From contig NZ_CP025394.1 in assembly GCF_002943525.1 (NCBI RefSeq), forward strand, positions 4,464,001-4,528,000: a stretch of 64,000 nt of DNA, read 5' to 3'. How positions within the stretch are numbered: the first letter of the stretch is position 1; every line of letters begins with the position of its first letter. The position numbers and the translations under genes were made by a program. Below are positions 8,376-16,367 of this stretch, piece after piece. The notes beneath the pieces were generated by a model. That model made no database searches, was not told the origin of the DNA, and worked only from the letters and a program-made list of their open reading frames with translations. The stretch comes from Kitasatospora sp. MMS16-BH015 (GTDB lineage Bacteria; Actinomycetota; Actinomycetes; Streptomycetales; Streptomycetaceae).

Positions 8376-9602
8376 TCACGTGAACAGTTTTCTCCACGTG
8401 TCCGGGCCGGGGTAGCCGTCGGCTTCGGTGCCCTGCCAGCCGAGGGAGTGTTGGAAGTCGGCGACGTTGAGGCGGTCGCTTTCGGACCAGGTGGGGCCGG
8501 GGCCTTCCGTGTAGTGGCGGCCGAAGCCCTTGCGGACGAGTTGCTCGCCGAGCTGCTTGACGGAGTCGTTGGACTGGCCGGGGCCGAAGGCGGCCGTGCC
8601 GGGGAAGGGCGGGGCTGCCGAGGCGGGCGGCGGGGGTGCCGGGGTCGGGGGGATGTCGTGGCCGTGGCCGGTGACCAGGAGGTTCCAGGTGTCCTTGCCG
8701 GGGTAGCCGTCGGCCTCGCTGCCCTGCCAGCCCTGGGCGCGTTGGAAGGCCTCGGTGGCGCGGCGGTCGGCCTCGCCCCAGCTGGGGTCGGGGCCCTCGC
8801 CGTAGAAGCGGGCGGCGCCGCGCTGGACCAGCATCTCGCCGAGCCGCTTGACGTAGTCGTTGGTGCGACCGGGGCCGAAGGCGTCGGTGCCGGGGAAGAG
8901 GTCGGCGGTGCCGGCGGCCAGGCCGCGGTAGCGGTAGGGGACGTAGGAGTCGGCGTGGCTCCAGTAGGCGTACGGGGTGGCGCGGCGGCGGGTGGTCGGG
9001 CGGGTCTGCTCGTAGGCGAGGTAGCGGGTGTGGGCGGAGTCCTGCCAGCCGCCGAAGAGGACGGTGTGCGAGCCGCCCTGCGGGTTGTCGCTGTTGTTGT
9101 AGACCAGGATGTCGCCGGGCTGGAGGTCGGCGGGCGCTATTCGGTCGGCGAAGTCGGGCAGGGTCCAGGTGGTCTGGCTCGAGCCGAGGCCCCAGGCCAT
9201 CGAGACGTAGCCCGAGCAGTCCTGGCGGTAGCCGTCGCTCCAGTAGCTGCTCATGCTGTACGGCACCTGCTGGTCGACCCAGCGCTGGGCCCGGGCCATG
9301 ATCTCGCCGCGGGTGGTGGCGGCGGCTGCGCCGCGGGTGTGCGGGGTGAGGGTGCGGCCGCCGAAGAGCGGGCTGACCTCTCCCTGGGGGGTGTCGGTGT
9401 CGGCGGGGCTGCTGGTGCCGCCGGCCCTGGGGGCGGCGCCGGCGGTGGCGGCGGCGCCGAGCACGGTGGAGACGGCGGCCATCAGGACGGCGGCGCGGCG
9501 CGCCCGGTGGGGGGTGGGGCGGGGCCGCGGGCTGCGGCGGGCGGCGCAGTCGCCGCAGCCGCAGCTCGCGTCCGGGGCTATCTCGGTGAACTCCATCAGC
9601 AC
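8376..9602 (-). CDS. Secreted NlpC/P60-like protein with two peptidoglycan-binding domains
   Basis: GTG 9602 sits 8 nt after GAGGAGG; ATG 9596 is an alternative. The N-terminus has a Cys cluster (CGCGDCAARR), an Arg-rich stretch and a hydrophobic segment, so it resembles a signal peptide with a long n-region. The middle has an amidase-like region with QDCSGYVSMAWGL (a possible catalytic Cys) and GGSHTVLFGGW (a His), consistent with an NlpC/P60 or CHAP fold. Two C-terminal repeats of about 65 residues follow, each with KxLGExLVxxG, W.E.DR and FQ...GWQG.EADGYPG.DTW, typical of peptidoglycan-binding modules. The likely role is cell-wall hydrolysis or remodelling. Confidence 0.8.
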   Translation of the reverse strand: MLMEFTEIAPDASCGCGDCAARRSPRPRPTPHRARRAAVLMAAVSTVLGAAATAGAAPRAGGTSSPADTDTPQGEVSPLFGGRTLTPHTRGAAAATTRGEIMARAQRWVDQQVPYSMSSYWSDGYRQDCSGYVSMAWGLGSSQTTWTLPDFADRIAPADLQPGDILVYNNSDNPQGGSHTVLFGGWQDSAHTRYLAYEQTRPTTRRRATPYAYWSHADSYVPYRYRGLAAGTADLFPGTDAFGPGRTNDYVKRLGEMLVQRGAARFYGEGPDPSWGEADRRATEAFQRAQGWQGSEADGYPGKDTWNLLVTGHGHDIPPTPAPPPPASAAPPFPGTAAFGPGQSNDSVKQLGEQLVRKGFGRHYTEGPGPTWSESDRLNVADFQHSLGWQGTEADGYPGPDTWRKLFT

Positions 9603-9691
9603 GGGGGTGCCCTCCTCAGATGAGAGCAGATGTGTTCCACCGTGAGCTGAGGACGAATCAGGACAATGGTCACATAAAAGGAAAATATAGG

Positions 9692-10162
9692 TCAGTAGTA
9701 GTCGCGCATCAGTTCGGTGGCCCAGGCCGGCTGACGGGTCTCGCCGAGGGGCGCGAACTCGGCCATGTACGGCTTGATGTCCAGGACGGGCGTGCCCTCG
9801 ACGGCGTCCAGGCCGAGCACGTGGATGTCCAGGCCGTCCGTCTTGACCAGGCGGCAGCGCGAGACGCCGATCCGGTTGGGGCGGTTCTTGCCGCGCTGGG
9901 CGAAGATGCCGACCAGCGGGAGGTCGGGGTTGTTGCGCGGGTGGCGGTGGCCGGTCTCGATCTTCGCCAGCGGCACCCGGTCGAAGTGGAAGACCACTTC
10001 GAGGTGGGAGAAGTCGGTCAGGCCGGAGACGGCGTCCGGGGTGAAGCGGGACTCGTCCAGCCGGATCACGGCGGCGACCCCGCCCCACTCGAAGCGGTCG
10101 TCGACCTCGGTGCGGTCGCTGCGGTGGACGGTGGCTATGGGGTCCAGAACGATCTCGGTCAT
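9692..10162 (-). CDS. TrmO/TsaA family tRNA methyltransferase
   Basis: ATG 10162 gives 156 residues. The family signatures are RNNPDLPLVGIFAQRGKNRPN, NRIGVSRCRLV and GLDAVEGTPVLDIKPYM, which match the TsaA/TrmO beta-barrel. These enzymes methylate N6-threonylcarbamoyladenosine-37 of certain tRNAs using SAM. The gene lies 5 nt downstream of the PPOX gene and is probably cotranscribed with it. A longer open frame continues upstream through the PPOX gene in another frame, but its translation there is Pro/His/Arg-rich noise, so I start at 10162. Confidence 0.85.
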   Translation of the reverse strand: MTEIVLDPIATVHRSDRTEVDDRFEWGGVAAVIRLDESRFTPDAVSGLTDFSHLEVVFHFDRVPLAKIETGHRHPRNNPDLPLVGIFAQRGKNRPNRIGVSRCRLVKTDGLDIHVLGLDAVEGTPVLDIKPYMAEFAPLGETRQPAWATELMRDYY

Positions 10163-10167
10163 GGCGG

Positions 10168-10992
10168 TCAGTATCGGGCCGTCGGCGGGTTGGCGGGGGA
10201 GTATTCCGGGGCGGTCCAGGTGAGGGGGGTCGCGTGGGCGATCTCGACGGCGCGTTCGACGGTGAACTCGACGCCCTCGCGGTCGGTGCGGGCGGTGCCG
10301 GAGAGGTGGAGGGCGGAGCCGGTCTCCCAGTCGGGGAGGAGCAGGGCGGCGGCCGGGTTGAGTTCGAGGTTGCCGAGCGTCATGAAGAGCTGGTTGCCCG
10401 GGTACTCGGGCCAGCGCAGGAGGTTCGGGGCGGGCGAGGTCAGGAAGCCCGGCAGGCCGCCCCGGTGGGAGGCGTCGGCCTTGCCCAGGGGGTCGGCGGT
10501 GGCCACGAAGAAGGTGTCGGCGGTGGTGGTGAACAGCCGCTGGGCCGTGGTCAGCTCCGGGGTGTCGCTGACCAGGCAGGGGGTCTGCGGGCGCTCGACG
10601 TCGAGCGGGGTGCGGCGCTGGATGTACTTGGGGCAGTTGGCGAAGACCTGCTCGGTGGTGATGGTCAGGCCGCCGTCGGCGGTGGGAGTGGCGAGGCCGT
10701 TGACCCGCATCCGGCGGCGGCCGGCCGAGTCGAGGGCGATGGTGCCGACCTCGGTGGGCCCGGTGAGGCCGCCCGCGAGCGGGTCCACGGTGGCGGGGCG
10801 GGCCGCGACGGTGAGGGTGTGGTCGTCGGGCGCCTGCAGGAAGCCCGCCGGGCCGGAGAGCTGGGTGATCCAGAGCCGACCGGTGGGGTCGGGGGCGGCG
10901 AGGACGAGCGTGCGGCGTTCGGTGAGGAAGCGGGCTGCTACGGCGGGGATGGTGGTGCGGATGGCCTTGGCGGCTTGGGTTGCTGTTGGCAT
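10168..10992 (-). CDS. Pyridoxamine 5'-phosphate oxidase family flavoprotein
   Basis: The product has 274 residues from ATG 10992. It has the split-barrel FMN-binding look of PPOX-type proteins: RTLVLAAPDPTGRLWITQLSG at the N-terminus, then VFANCPKYIQRR, a motif typical of this branch. Near the end GNQLFMTLGNLELNPAAALLLPDWETG forms the second barrel half. These proteins bind FMN or F420 and reduce small molecules; the substrate is unknown. It lies directly upstream of trmO on the same strand. Confidence 0.8.
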   Translation of the reverse strand: MPTATQAAKAIRTTIPAVAARFLTERRTLVLAAPDPTGRLWITQLSGPAGFLQAPDDHTLTVAARPATVDPLAGGLTGPTEVGTIALDSAGRRRMRVNGLATPTADGGLTITTEQVFANCPKYIQRRTPLDVERPQTPCLVSDTPELTTAQRLFTTTADTFFVATADPLGKADASHRGGLPGFLTSPAPNLLRWPEYPGNQLFMTLGNLELNPAAALLLPDWETGSALHLSGTARTDREGVEFTVERAVEIAHATPLTWTAPEYSPANPPTARY

Positions 10993-11008
10993 GCGGGAAC
11001 TCCCTCTG

Positions 11009-11154
11009 GGGGCGCGGGGAACTGCGCGAGGGCGGGAGAAGCGGAGTCGTCATCTCGCCGGGGGAGCCAGTTGCACCGTCAACGGATAGTGCAAGTGGGC
11101 GATGGAGTAAGACAGCCGGAGGTGCGGGATTGGCCGCGCCGTTCCCCGCGCCCC
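11009..11154. repeat. Dispersed inverted-repeat element, imperfect arms
   Basis: The left arm 11009-11029 contains GGGCGCGGGGAACTGCGCGA, identical to the left arm at 51665. The right arm at about 11136-11154 is a diverged partner (GTTCCCCGCGCCCC conserved). The element fills the 177-nt gap downstream of the VOC gene. Read on the minus strand it could terminate VOC transcription. Confidence 0.55.
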
Positions 11155-11169
11155 TGGCCTTACCCTCCG

Positions 11170-11604
11170 TCAGAAGAAGCCGCAGGTCGGGGCCTCTGAC
11201 GGGGCCGCCACGGCTTCCGTCATCGCCTGGGCGGTGTAGATCTCCAGGCGGGTGCCGTCGGGGTCGGTGAAGAAGATCCCGCCGGAGGCGGAGCCCTCGT
11301 GGTGGGGGACGACGCCCTCGTGGGTGAAGTGGGTGCCGAGGGACTTGAGGGTGGCTTCGGTGGCGAGGACCTCGGCGAGGGTGTCGAGCTGGAAGGAGAG
11401 GTGGTGCAGGCCCGGGCGGTCGGTGGCGAAGGTGTCGGTGGACTGCTGCCAGAGGGTCACCAGGGTGCGGTCACCGGTGCCGAGGAAGGCGTGGTCCTCG
11501 GCCTTGTAGGTGGTCTCCAGGCCGAGGGCTTGCTCGTAGAAGGCGGTGGAGCGGGCGAGGTCGGTGACGTTGATCCCGATGTGGCCGGTCTGCAGGGAGG
11601 ACAT
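11170..11604 (-). CDS. VOC (glyoxalase/dioxygenase fold) protein
   Basis: ATG 11604 follows GGAG with 8-nt spacing, giving 144 residues. The beta-alpha-beta-beta-beta modules of the vicinal-oxygen-chelate fold are clear: HIGINVTDLARSTAFYEQALG at the N-terminus, GLHHLSFQLDT in the middle and FFTDPDGTRLEIYT near the end. The likely metal ligands are His8, His70 (approximately) and the Glu of LEIY. Members include glyoxalases, dioxygenases and resistance proteins; the substrate is unknown. The upstream XRE gene is on the same strand 112 nt away. Confidence 0.8.
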   Translation of the reverse strand: MSSLQTGHIGINVTDLARSTAFYEQALGLETTYKAEDHAFLGTGDRTLVTLWQQSTDTFATDRPGLHHLSFQLDTLAEVLATEATLKSLGTHFTHEGVVPHHEGSASGGIFFTDPDGTRLEIYTAQAMTEAVAAPSEAPTCGFF

Positions 11605-11716
11605 CCGTACGGCTCCAAAGTCGGCGTGGCCCGGTCTCTCCAACCGGTACTGATGACAGTAGTGGTTAGAAAGACGAAGGGTCAACCGTTATGGAGTTCT
11701 GAAGGGGTTAGAAGTC

Positions 11717-12751
11717 CTACTCCCACTCCCAACGGATCCCGACCTGGCCGGGGGCCTGGTCGAGGGCGAGCACGTGGGCACTGGCCGAGGCGCCGATCCA
11801 GAGCTGGCGGCGGCGGCTGTCCTCCTCGGTGCCGGGGTCGCGGTCGTACTGCTCGCAGTGGGCGGGCACGGCGGCCGGGTCGAAGTGCACCTGGAGCACG
11901 TACTCGCGCACCGGCACGGCGAACCGGCGGGCGTAGGTGGTGGCCGGGGCGCCGGGCGGGATCTCGACCTCGTACTCCAGCACGGTGCTGTCGCCCTGGC
12001 CGAGCGGGCGGTCGAGCAGCAGCTCGGCCACCAGCAGGCCGCTCTCCGGGCGGCGGCGCACCCTGCCCAGGCGGGCGTGCCGGACGGAGGTGATCTCCGG
12101 GCAGCCGGTGGCCTCCTCGTCGGCCTTGTGCACCACCAGGCAGCGGGAGACCCCGCTCACGGTGGCCCGGACGACCTGCCGCATCCGCAGCAGCGAGCCG
12201 CGCCGCTCGGCGTCCACGTAGTAGGAGTCGTGGATGGAGAGCCGCTCCAGCTCACCGGTGGGCGGGGCGTCCAGCTCGGCGAAGACGCCGTAGATCTCGT
12301 CCTCGCCGGGCCAGATCTCCTCGACCGGGAGACTGTCGGTGGCGGCGGGGGTGACCCAGCGGCCGCGCGGGCGGGGCGGGCCGAGCAGGGCCGAGAGGGT
12401 GGCGTGCGGGAGACCGAGCAGCTCCTCCAGCAGGTGCACCGCGCGCAGCGAGGTGGCCCGCTCGGGCTGGCTGCGGCCGCGCCGCCAGTAACTGAGGGTG
12501 GTGACACTGACTCTGACGCCCTGTTGGGCCAGCGCCGATCTGAGCCGGTCCAGGCTGAGCCCGCTGGCCTCGATCGCCGTGTGCAGCGTCTCGGCGAAGG
12601 TGCCGGCCGGACGCGGCGGGGCCGCCACGGGGGCGAGCTGCGCGGCCGACGGGGTCGCCGCGACGGGGGTGGCGGCCACCGGTGCGGCGCTGCCGTGGCG
12701 GTGTGCCACCAGACGGAGCCGGCCGGCGTGCTGTGCGTGTTGTGAGGCCAT
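11717..12751 (-). CDS. XRE-type helix-turn-helix transcriptional regulator
   Basis: ATG 12751 follows GGGGAGGGG by about 7 nt, giving 344 residues; a longer frame to 12868 has no ribosome-binding site. After a low-complexity Ala/Pro segment comes an XRE-like DNA-binding region (about residues 55-110, FAETLHTAIEASGLSLDRLRSALAQ and VSVTTLSYWRRGRSQPER). The remaining 230 residues form a domain unfamiliar to me, with DSYYVDAERRGSLLRMRQVVRA and a terminal HFDPAAVPAHCEQY. Its targets are unknown. Confidence 0.75.
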   Translation of the reverse strand: MASQHAQHAGRLRLVAHRHGSAAPVAATPVAATPSAAQLAPVAAPPRPAGTFAETLHTAIEASGLSLDRLRSALAQQGVRVSVTTLSYWRRGRSQPERATSLRAVHLLEELLGLPHATLSALLGPPRPRGRWVTPAATDSLPVEEIWPGEDEIYGVFAELDAPPTGELERLSIHDSYYVDAERRGSLLRMRQVVRATVSGVSRCLVVHKADEEATGCPEITSVRHARLGRVRRRPESGLLVAELLLDRPLGQGDSTVLEYEVEIPPGAPATTYARRFAVPVREYVLQVHFDPAAVPAHCEQYDRDPGTEEDSRRRQLWIGASASAHVLALDQAPGQVGIRWEWE

Positions 12752-12991
12752 TGCGAAACCCCTCCCCACCAGGCGAGTTCGGTGGGATGAGCCCAACGCG
12801 GATGCGTCGGGAAACCGGCCACCGAGTTGCCGGAACCCTACGCACGAGCGAGAGGCTACGTCATCCACCTGGCGGTATGACAGTGGTCACGACAAGAAAT
12901 CCGTCCACCGGCCGGAAATGAAACAAGGCGGAAACACGCGGCGGCCGGCACGGGCGGTGGAGCCCGTACCGGCCGCTGAGCTGGCCTGACG

Positions 12992-15418
12992 TCAGGAGAC
13001 GTTGAGCGCGGTGTCGTCGATCACGAAGCTGGTCTGGAGCGAGGAGTCCTCCACACCGTTGAACTTGATGGTGACGCTCTGGCCGGCGTAGGCCGAGAGG
13101 TCGAAGGTGCGCTGGGTGTAGCCGGTGGCCGCGTCCACGTTGGAGTAGGTCTTCAGCGTGGTGCCGTTCACCGAGACGGTGAGCTTGTCGTACGCGGTGG
13201 TGCCGGTCTCGGCGGTGTCGATGTGCAGCCAGAAGCTGAAGCTGGCCTTGCAGCCGGCCGGGATGGTGACGGTCTGCGAGACGGTGTCGGTGTGGGCCGA
13301 GCCGTAACCGTTCATCCAGGCCTTCCAGGAGCCGCTGTGGGCGGCCTGGGAGGAGCTGTTGTCGACCACGCCGGAGGTGGTGGTCCACGGGGCGGCGGTG
13401 CCGGTCTCGAAGCCGGCGTTGCCGAGCAGCTGGGCCGGGGTGCAGCCGGTGGAGCCGCCGGTGACCGTCCAGGTGAAGGAGGTCGAGCCGGTCGCGCCGG
13501 TGGTGTCGGTGGCGGTGACCGTGACGGTGCCGGAGGTGGCGGTGGTCGGGGTGCCGGTGATCAGGCCCGAGGCGGAGATCGACAGGCCGGCCGGGAGGCC
13601 GGTGGCCGAGTAGCTCAGGGTCTGGCCGGAGGCCGAGTCGGAGCCGCTGACCTGCAGGCTGACGGCGGTGCCGACGGTGCCGTTCTGGGTGCCCGGGTTG
13701 GTCACCGTGACGGTGTTGCCGGTCGGGGTGCCGCCGCTGTTGATCAGGGCGGTGGCCAGCGCGTCGGCGACCGGGGTGCCCCAGCCGGTGACCTGGTCGT
13801 AGCCGGTCTTGGTGGAGAAGTCCTGGTTGGCGCCCGAGGTCACGTCGTGAAACGTGGTGCCGTAGCTGCTGCTGTTGGCGATCGAGTAGAGCTTCGGGTT
13901 GGCCTCGCCCAGGACGGCCTTGCCCGCGGCGGCGGCCTTCTGGTTGTAGAGCGCGGCGTAGCCGGACCAGAGCGGGGCGGCGGCGGAGGTGCCACCGTAG
14001 ACCTGCCAGCCGGCGCTGGTCGAGCCCTGGGTGTAGATCGCGAAGCCGCTGTTCGGGTCGGCGTTGGAGGAGACGTCGGGCACGGTGCGCATGGTGCCGG
14101 AGACGCCGGTGCCGGTCTGCCAGGAGGGCTTGGCGAACTGGGTCGAGACGCCGCCGCCCGCGGTGGACCAGGCGCTCTCGGAGGAGTACGTGGTGCCGGA
14201 GACCTTGAGGTTGGTGCCGCCGACGCCGGTGTTGTACGGGCTGGAGGCCGGGAAGTCGACGGCCTTGACCGTGGAGCCGCTGGTGGAGCGGGTGCAGTCG
14301 CGCGAGCCGTCGTCACCCGAGGCCGAGAAGATCGAGATGCCCTGGGCGGCGGCCTGCTTGAAGGAGTTGTTCACGGCCGTCATCGAGGCGGCGGTGGTGT
14401 CCGGCTCGCAGGAGCCCCAGGAGATGGAGACGACCGAGACCTGGTTGTCCGAGACGATCTTGGCGGCCATGTCGATCTCGCCCTGGTCGCTGTTCGGGGC
14501 CTCGTAGACCAGCTGGGTGGCCTTGGGGGCCACGCCGCGCACGATCTCGGAGTCCAGCTCGACCTCGCCCTGGCCCTGGCCGGGGGCGGAGTCGTAGTTG
14601 GCGCCGTCCACCGAGACGGTGGTGACCGTCGGGCCGGTCAGGCCGTACTGGGTGTCGTAGGTCTTCAGGTTGGTCGACTTGTAGCCGTCGAACTCCCAGA
14701 GCGCGACCTTGACGCCGGTGCCGTCGGTGCCGACCTTGTTCAGGTTGTAGGCGCCGTCGTACTGGCTCGGGCCGAAGCCGCTCGGGGTGGCGTGCGGGGT
14801 GACCGTGTTCGGCTTCGCCACGCGGGTGGTGCGCACGGTGTAGTTGTTCAGGCCGGCTATGCCGGAGACGACGTCCGCGAGGGCGGCCGGGACGGTGGCC
14901 GCGCCCTCGTTGGCGAAGAAGGAACGGTTCTTCGAGGCGTCGAAGTAGCTGCTCTCCTGGGTCCCGAAGGCCTTGGAGATCTGCGCGGCGGTGCCGCGGG
15001 CGTTCACCACCTGGCGGTTGGCGCTGACCGAGTCGACGGCCAGGCCCTGGCCGGCCAGGTAGGTCTTGACCTGGTCCACGTCCGCCTGGGTGGGGCCGAA
15101 GCGGGCGTTGAACTGGGCCGGGGTCAGGTACTGGCCGAAGAGCGGGTTGCCCTTGGTGGAGACGGCCTTGAGGAAGGCGTCCAGCGCGTCCGTGTTGCGC
15201 AGCTTGAGGCTGATCGCGACCGAGATCTGCGTGTTGCTGGGCAGGGTGGCCTTCTTCGCCGAGTGGGCGACGGCCGGGGTCACGGTGTTGGGGAGCGCCA
15301 CCCGGGAGACGGAGGCGTTCGGGGTCGGCGCGGCGGTCGCGACGGTGGCACCCAGGGACACGACGGTCAGGGGAAGCACAGCGAGAGCCGAGACGAGAGC
15401 GAGCGAGCGGGGTCGCAC
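12992..15418 (-). CDS. Secreted S53 (sedolisin/kumamolisin-like) serine-carboxyl peptidase
   Basis: GTG 15418 lies just after GGAGG and starts a good signal peptide (RPRSLALVSALAVLPLTVV, Ala-rich cleavage region near 30). A pro-kumamolisin activation domain spans about residues 45-200. The catalytic domain shows the sedolisin set: GEVELDSE (Glu and Asp, about 284-288), SASGDDGSRD (oxyanion Asp) and GGTSAAAPLWSG (Ser, about 476). The calcium-binding end is FHDVTSGANQDFSTKTGYDQVTG. Two C-terminal beta-sandwich modules follow: a putative-Ig repeat (GLPAGLSISASGLITGTPT) and a carbohydrate-binding-like domain of about 150 residues. The enzyme is an extracellular acid-type endopeptidase. The 240 bp to the XRE gene show no clear feature. 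Confidence 0.9.
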   Translation of the reverse strand: MRPRSLALVSALAVLPLTVVSLGATVATAAPTPNASVSRVALPNTVTPAVAHSAKKATLPSNTQISVAISLKLRNTDALDAFLKAVSTKGNPLFGQYLTPAQFNARFGPTQADVDQVKTYLAGQGLAVDSVSANRQVVNARGTAAQISKAFGTQESSYFDASKNRSFFANEGAATVPAALADVVSGIAGLNNYTVRTTRVAKPNTVTPHATPSGFGPSQYDGAYNLNKVGTDGTGVKVALWEFDGYKSTNLKTYDTQYGLTGPTVTTVSVDGANYDSAPGQGQGEVELDSEIVRGVAPKATQLVYEAPNSDQGEIDMAAKIVSDNQVSVVSISWGSCEPDTTAASMTAVNNSFKQAAAQGISIFSASGDDGSRDCTRSTSGSTVKAVDFPASSPYNTGVGGTNLKVSGTTYSSESAWSTAGGGVSTQFAKPSWQTGTGVSGTMRTVPDVSSNADPNSGFAIYTQGSTSAGWQVYGGTSAAAPLWSGYAALYNQKAAAAGKAVLGEANPKLYSIANSSSYGTTFHDVTSGANQDFSTKTGYDQVTGWGTPVADALATALINSGGTPTGNTVTVTNPGTQNGTVGTAVSLQVSGSDSASGQTLSYSATGLPAGLSISASGLITGTPTTATSGTVTVTATDTTGATGSTSFTWTVTGGSTGCTPAQLLGNAGFETGTAAPWTTTSGVVDNSSSQAAHSGSWKAWMNGYGSAHTDTVSQTVTIPAGCKASFSFWLHIDTAETGTTAYDKLTVSVNGTTLKTYSNVDAATGYTQRTFDLSAYAGQSVTIKFNGVEDSSLQTSFVIDDTALNVS

Positions 15419-15619
15419 GGGTCCTCCGGATTGTGTGGGGGCGCTCCGGGGTTGAAACGCTGGAGAAAAACCTCCCAGAAAGCTCACAGGATTGGGGCCA
15501 TGAGCTGGCAATTGGTTCCTAAAAAACAGTCAAGTGTGGAATGCGCATTCATGAACAGAATGTGCGGCCTTCCATACAGTGAATAAAGCTCGGAGGGCGC
15601 CGGAGCTAGACTCACTGGT

Positions 15620-16168
15620 ATGGCCGACCCACGTGACCCGCGCCCCCTCATCGGTGAACCGCTCGCCCTCGATCTGTTGAACACCCGGTGGCACTCGGCC
15701 GGTGAGCAGGACCTTCTCGCCGATCTCGACGGGTACGGGGTGTGGCTCTCCTCGGCCGGTCTGGCCGACCGCTGCCCCGTGGACGAGGCCGGTCTGGCCG
15801 CCGCCCGACAGGCCCGTGCGGCCCTCGCGGAGGCCGTCGGGGGCGGCGGGGCGGGCGAGTTGAACGCGGTGCTGGCGCGCGGGCGGGTACGGCGCTCGCT
15901 CGGGCCGGACGGGCCGCAGGAGTCGGTGGAGACCGACGGCCCCGAGTGGCTGGCCGGCTGGCTGGCCGCCGACGACTACCTCGCGCTGCTGCGGCAGGGC
16001 GCGCAGCGGATCCGGCAGTGCGCCGGCGCCGGCTGCGTGCTGCATTTCTTCGACACCTCGCAGAACGGGCGTCGGCGGTGGTGCTCGATGGCCGCCTGCG
16101 GAAATCGCGCGAAAGCGGCGCGGCATTACGAGAAGGTCAGCGGGGGCGGGCCGGAGGCGAAGGGCTGA
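15620..16168 (+). CDS. CGNR zinc-finger protein with ABATE domain
   Basis: ATG 15620 gives 182 residues. The N-terminus PLIGEPLALDLLNTRW is the ABATE (stress-induced transcription regulator) signature. The C-terminus has CAGAGCVLHFFDTSQNGRRRWCSMAACGNRAKAARHY, where four Cys and the CGNR motif form a predicted zinc finger. Members are thought to bind DNA as regulators. It is divergent from the S53 peptidase gene with a 201-bp gap, where both promoters must lie, so it may regulate that gene (inference only). Confidence 0.85.
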   Translation: MADPRDPRPLIGEPLALDLLNTRWHSAGEQDLLADLDGYGVWLSSAGLADRCPVDEAGLAAARQARAALAEAVGGGGAGELNAVLARGRVRRSLGPDGPQESVETDGPEWLAGWLAADDYLALLRQGAQRIRQCAGAGCVLHFFDTSQNGRRRWCSMAACGNRAKAARHYEKVSGGGPEAKG

Positions 16169-16226
16169 GAGCGCGCGCTCAGGGTCGGCGGGGTGGGTGG
16201 GCGCTCGGCTGAGAGCGCGCGCTCAG
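16165..16226. repeat. Two direct copies of an 18-nt near-palindrome
   Basis: CTGAGAGCGCGCGCTCAG occurs at 16165-16182 and again at 16209-16226, each followed by GGT. The first copy contains the stop codon of the CGNR gene. Each copy can fold on itself, so they may act as terminators or a binding site. Confidence 0.6.
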
Positions 16227-16256
16227 GGTTTGGTCGGTGGGGGCGCCGATCGGTGC

Positions 16257-16322
16257 GGGGGCGCGGTGGGCGGGCGGCGATCGGGTTGTTGCCTTCCGCA
16301 GTCGCGCAGTTCCCCGCGCCCC
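16257..16322. terminator. Dispersed GC-rich inverted repeat between convergent genes
   Basis: The right arm 16302-16322 is the exact complement of the arm found at 51665 and 11009 (it contains TCGCGCAGTTCCCCGCGCCC). The left arm at about 16257-16265 (GGGGCGCGG) is only partly conserved. It lies between the convergent CGNR and monooxygenase genes, where a bidirectional terminator is expected. Confidence 0.5.
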
Positions 16323-16367
16323 TAGGGGTACCCGCCCCTGGTGGTACCGCCCCTGGTTCCGGTGTCC

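Noticed and set aside
9692..11053. TrmO read as a long fusion with an N-terminal extension across the PPOX gene
   Set aside because: The extension is Pro/His/Arg noise, and the PPOX frame on the same strand has real motifs and its own ATG.
12752..12868. Upstream ATG 12868 for the XRE regulator
   Set aside because: No ribosome-binding site and the extra residues are low complexity; ATG 12751 follows a strong G-rich site.
13223..15586. 787-codon plus-strand open frame opposite the S53 peptidase
   Set aside because: Low-complexity Gly/Ala/Val/Arg translation; the minus strand has all sedolisin motifs.
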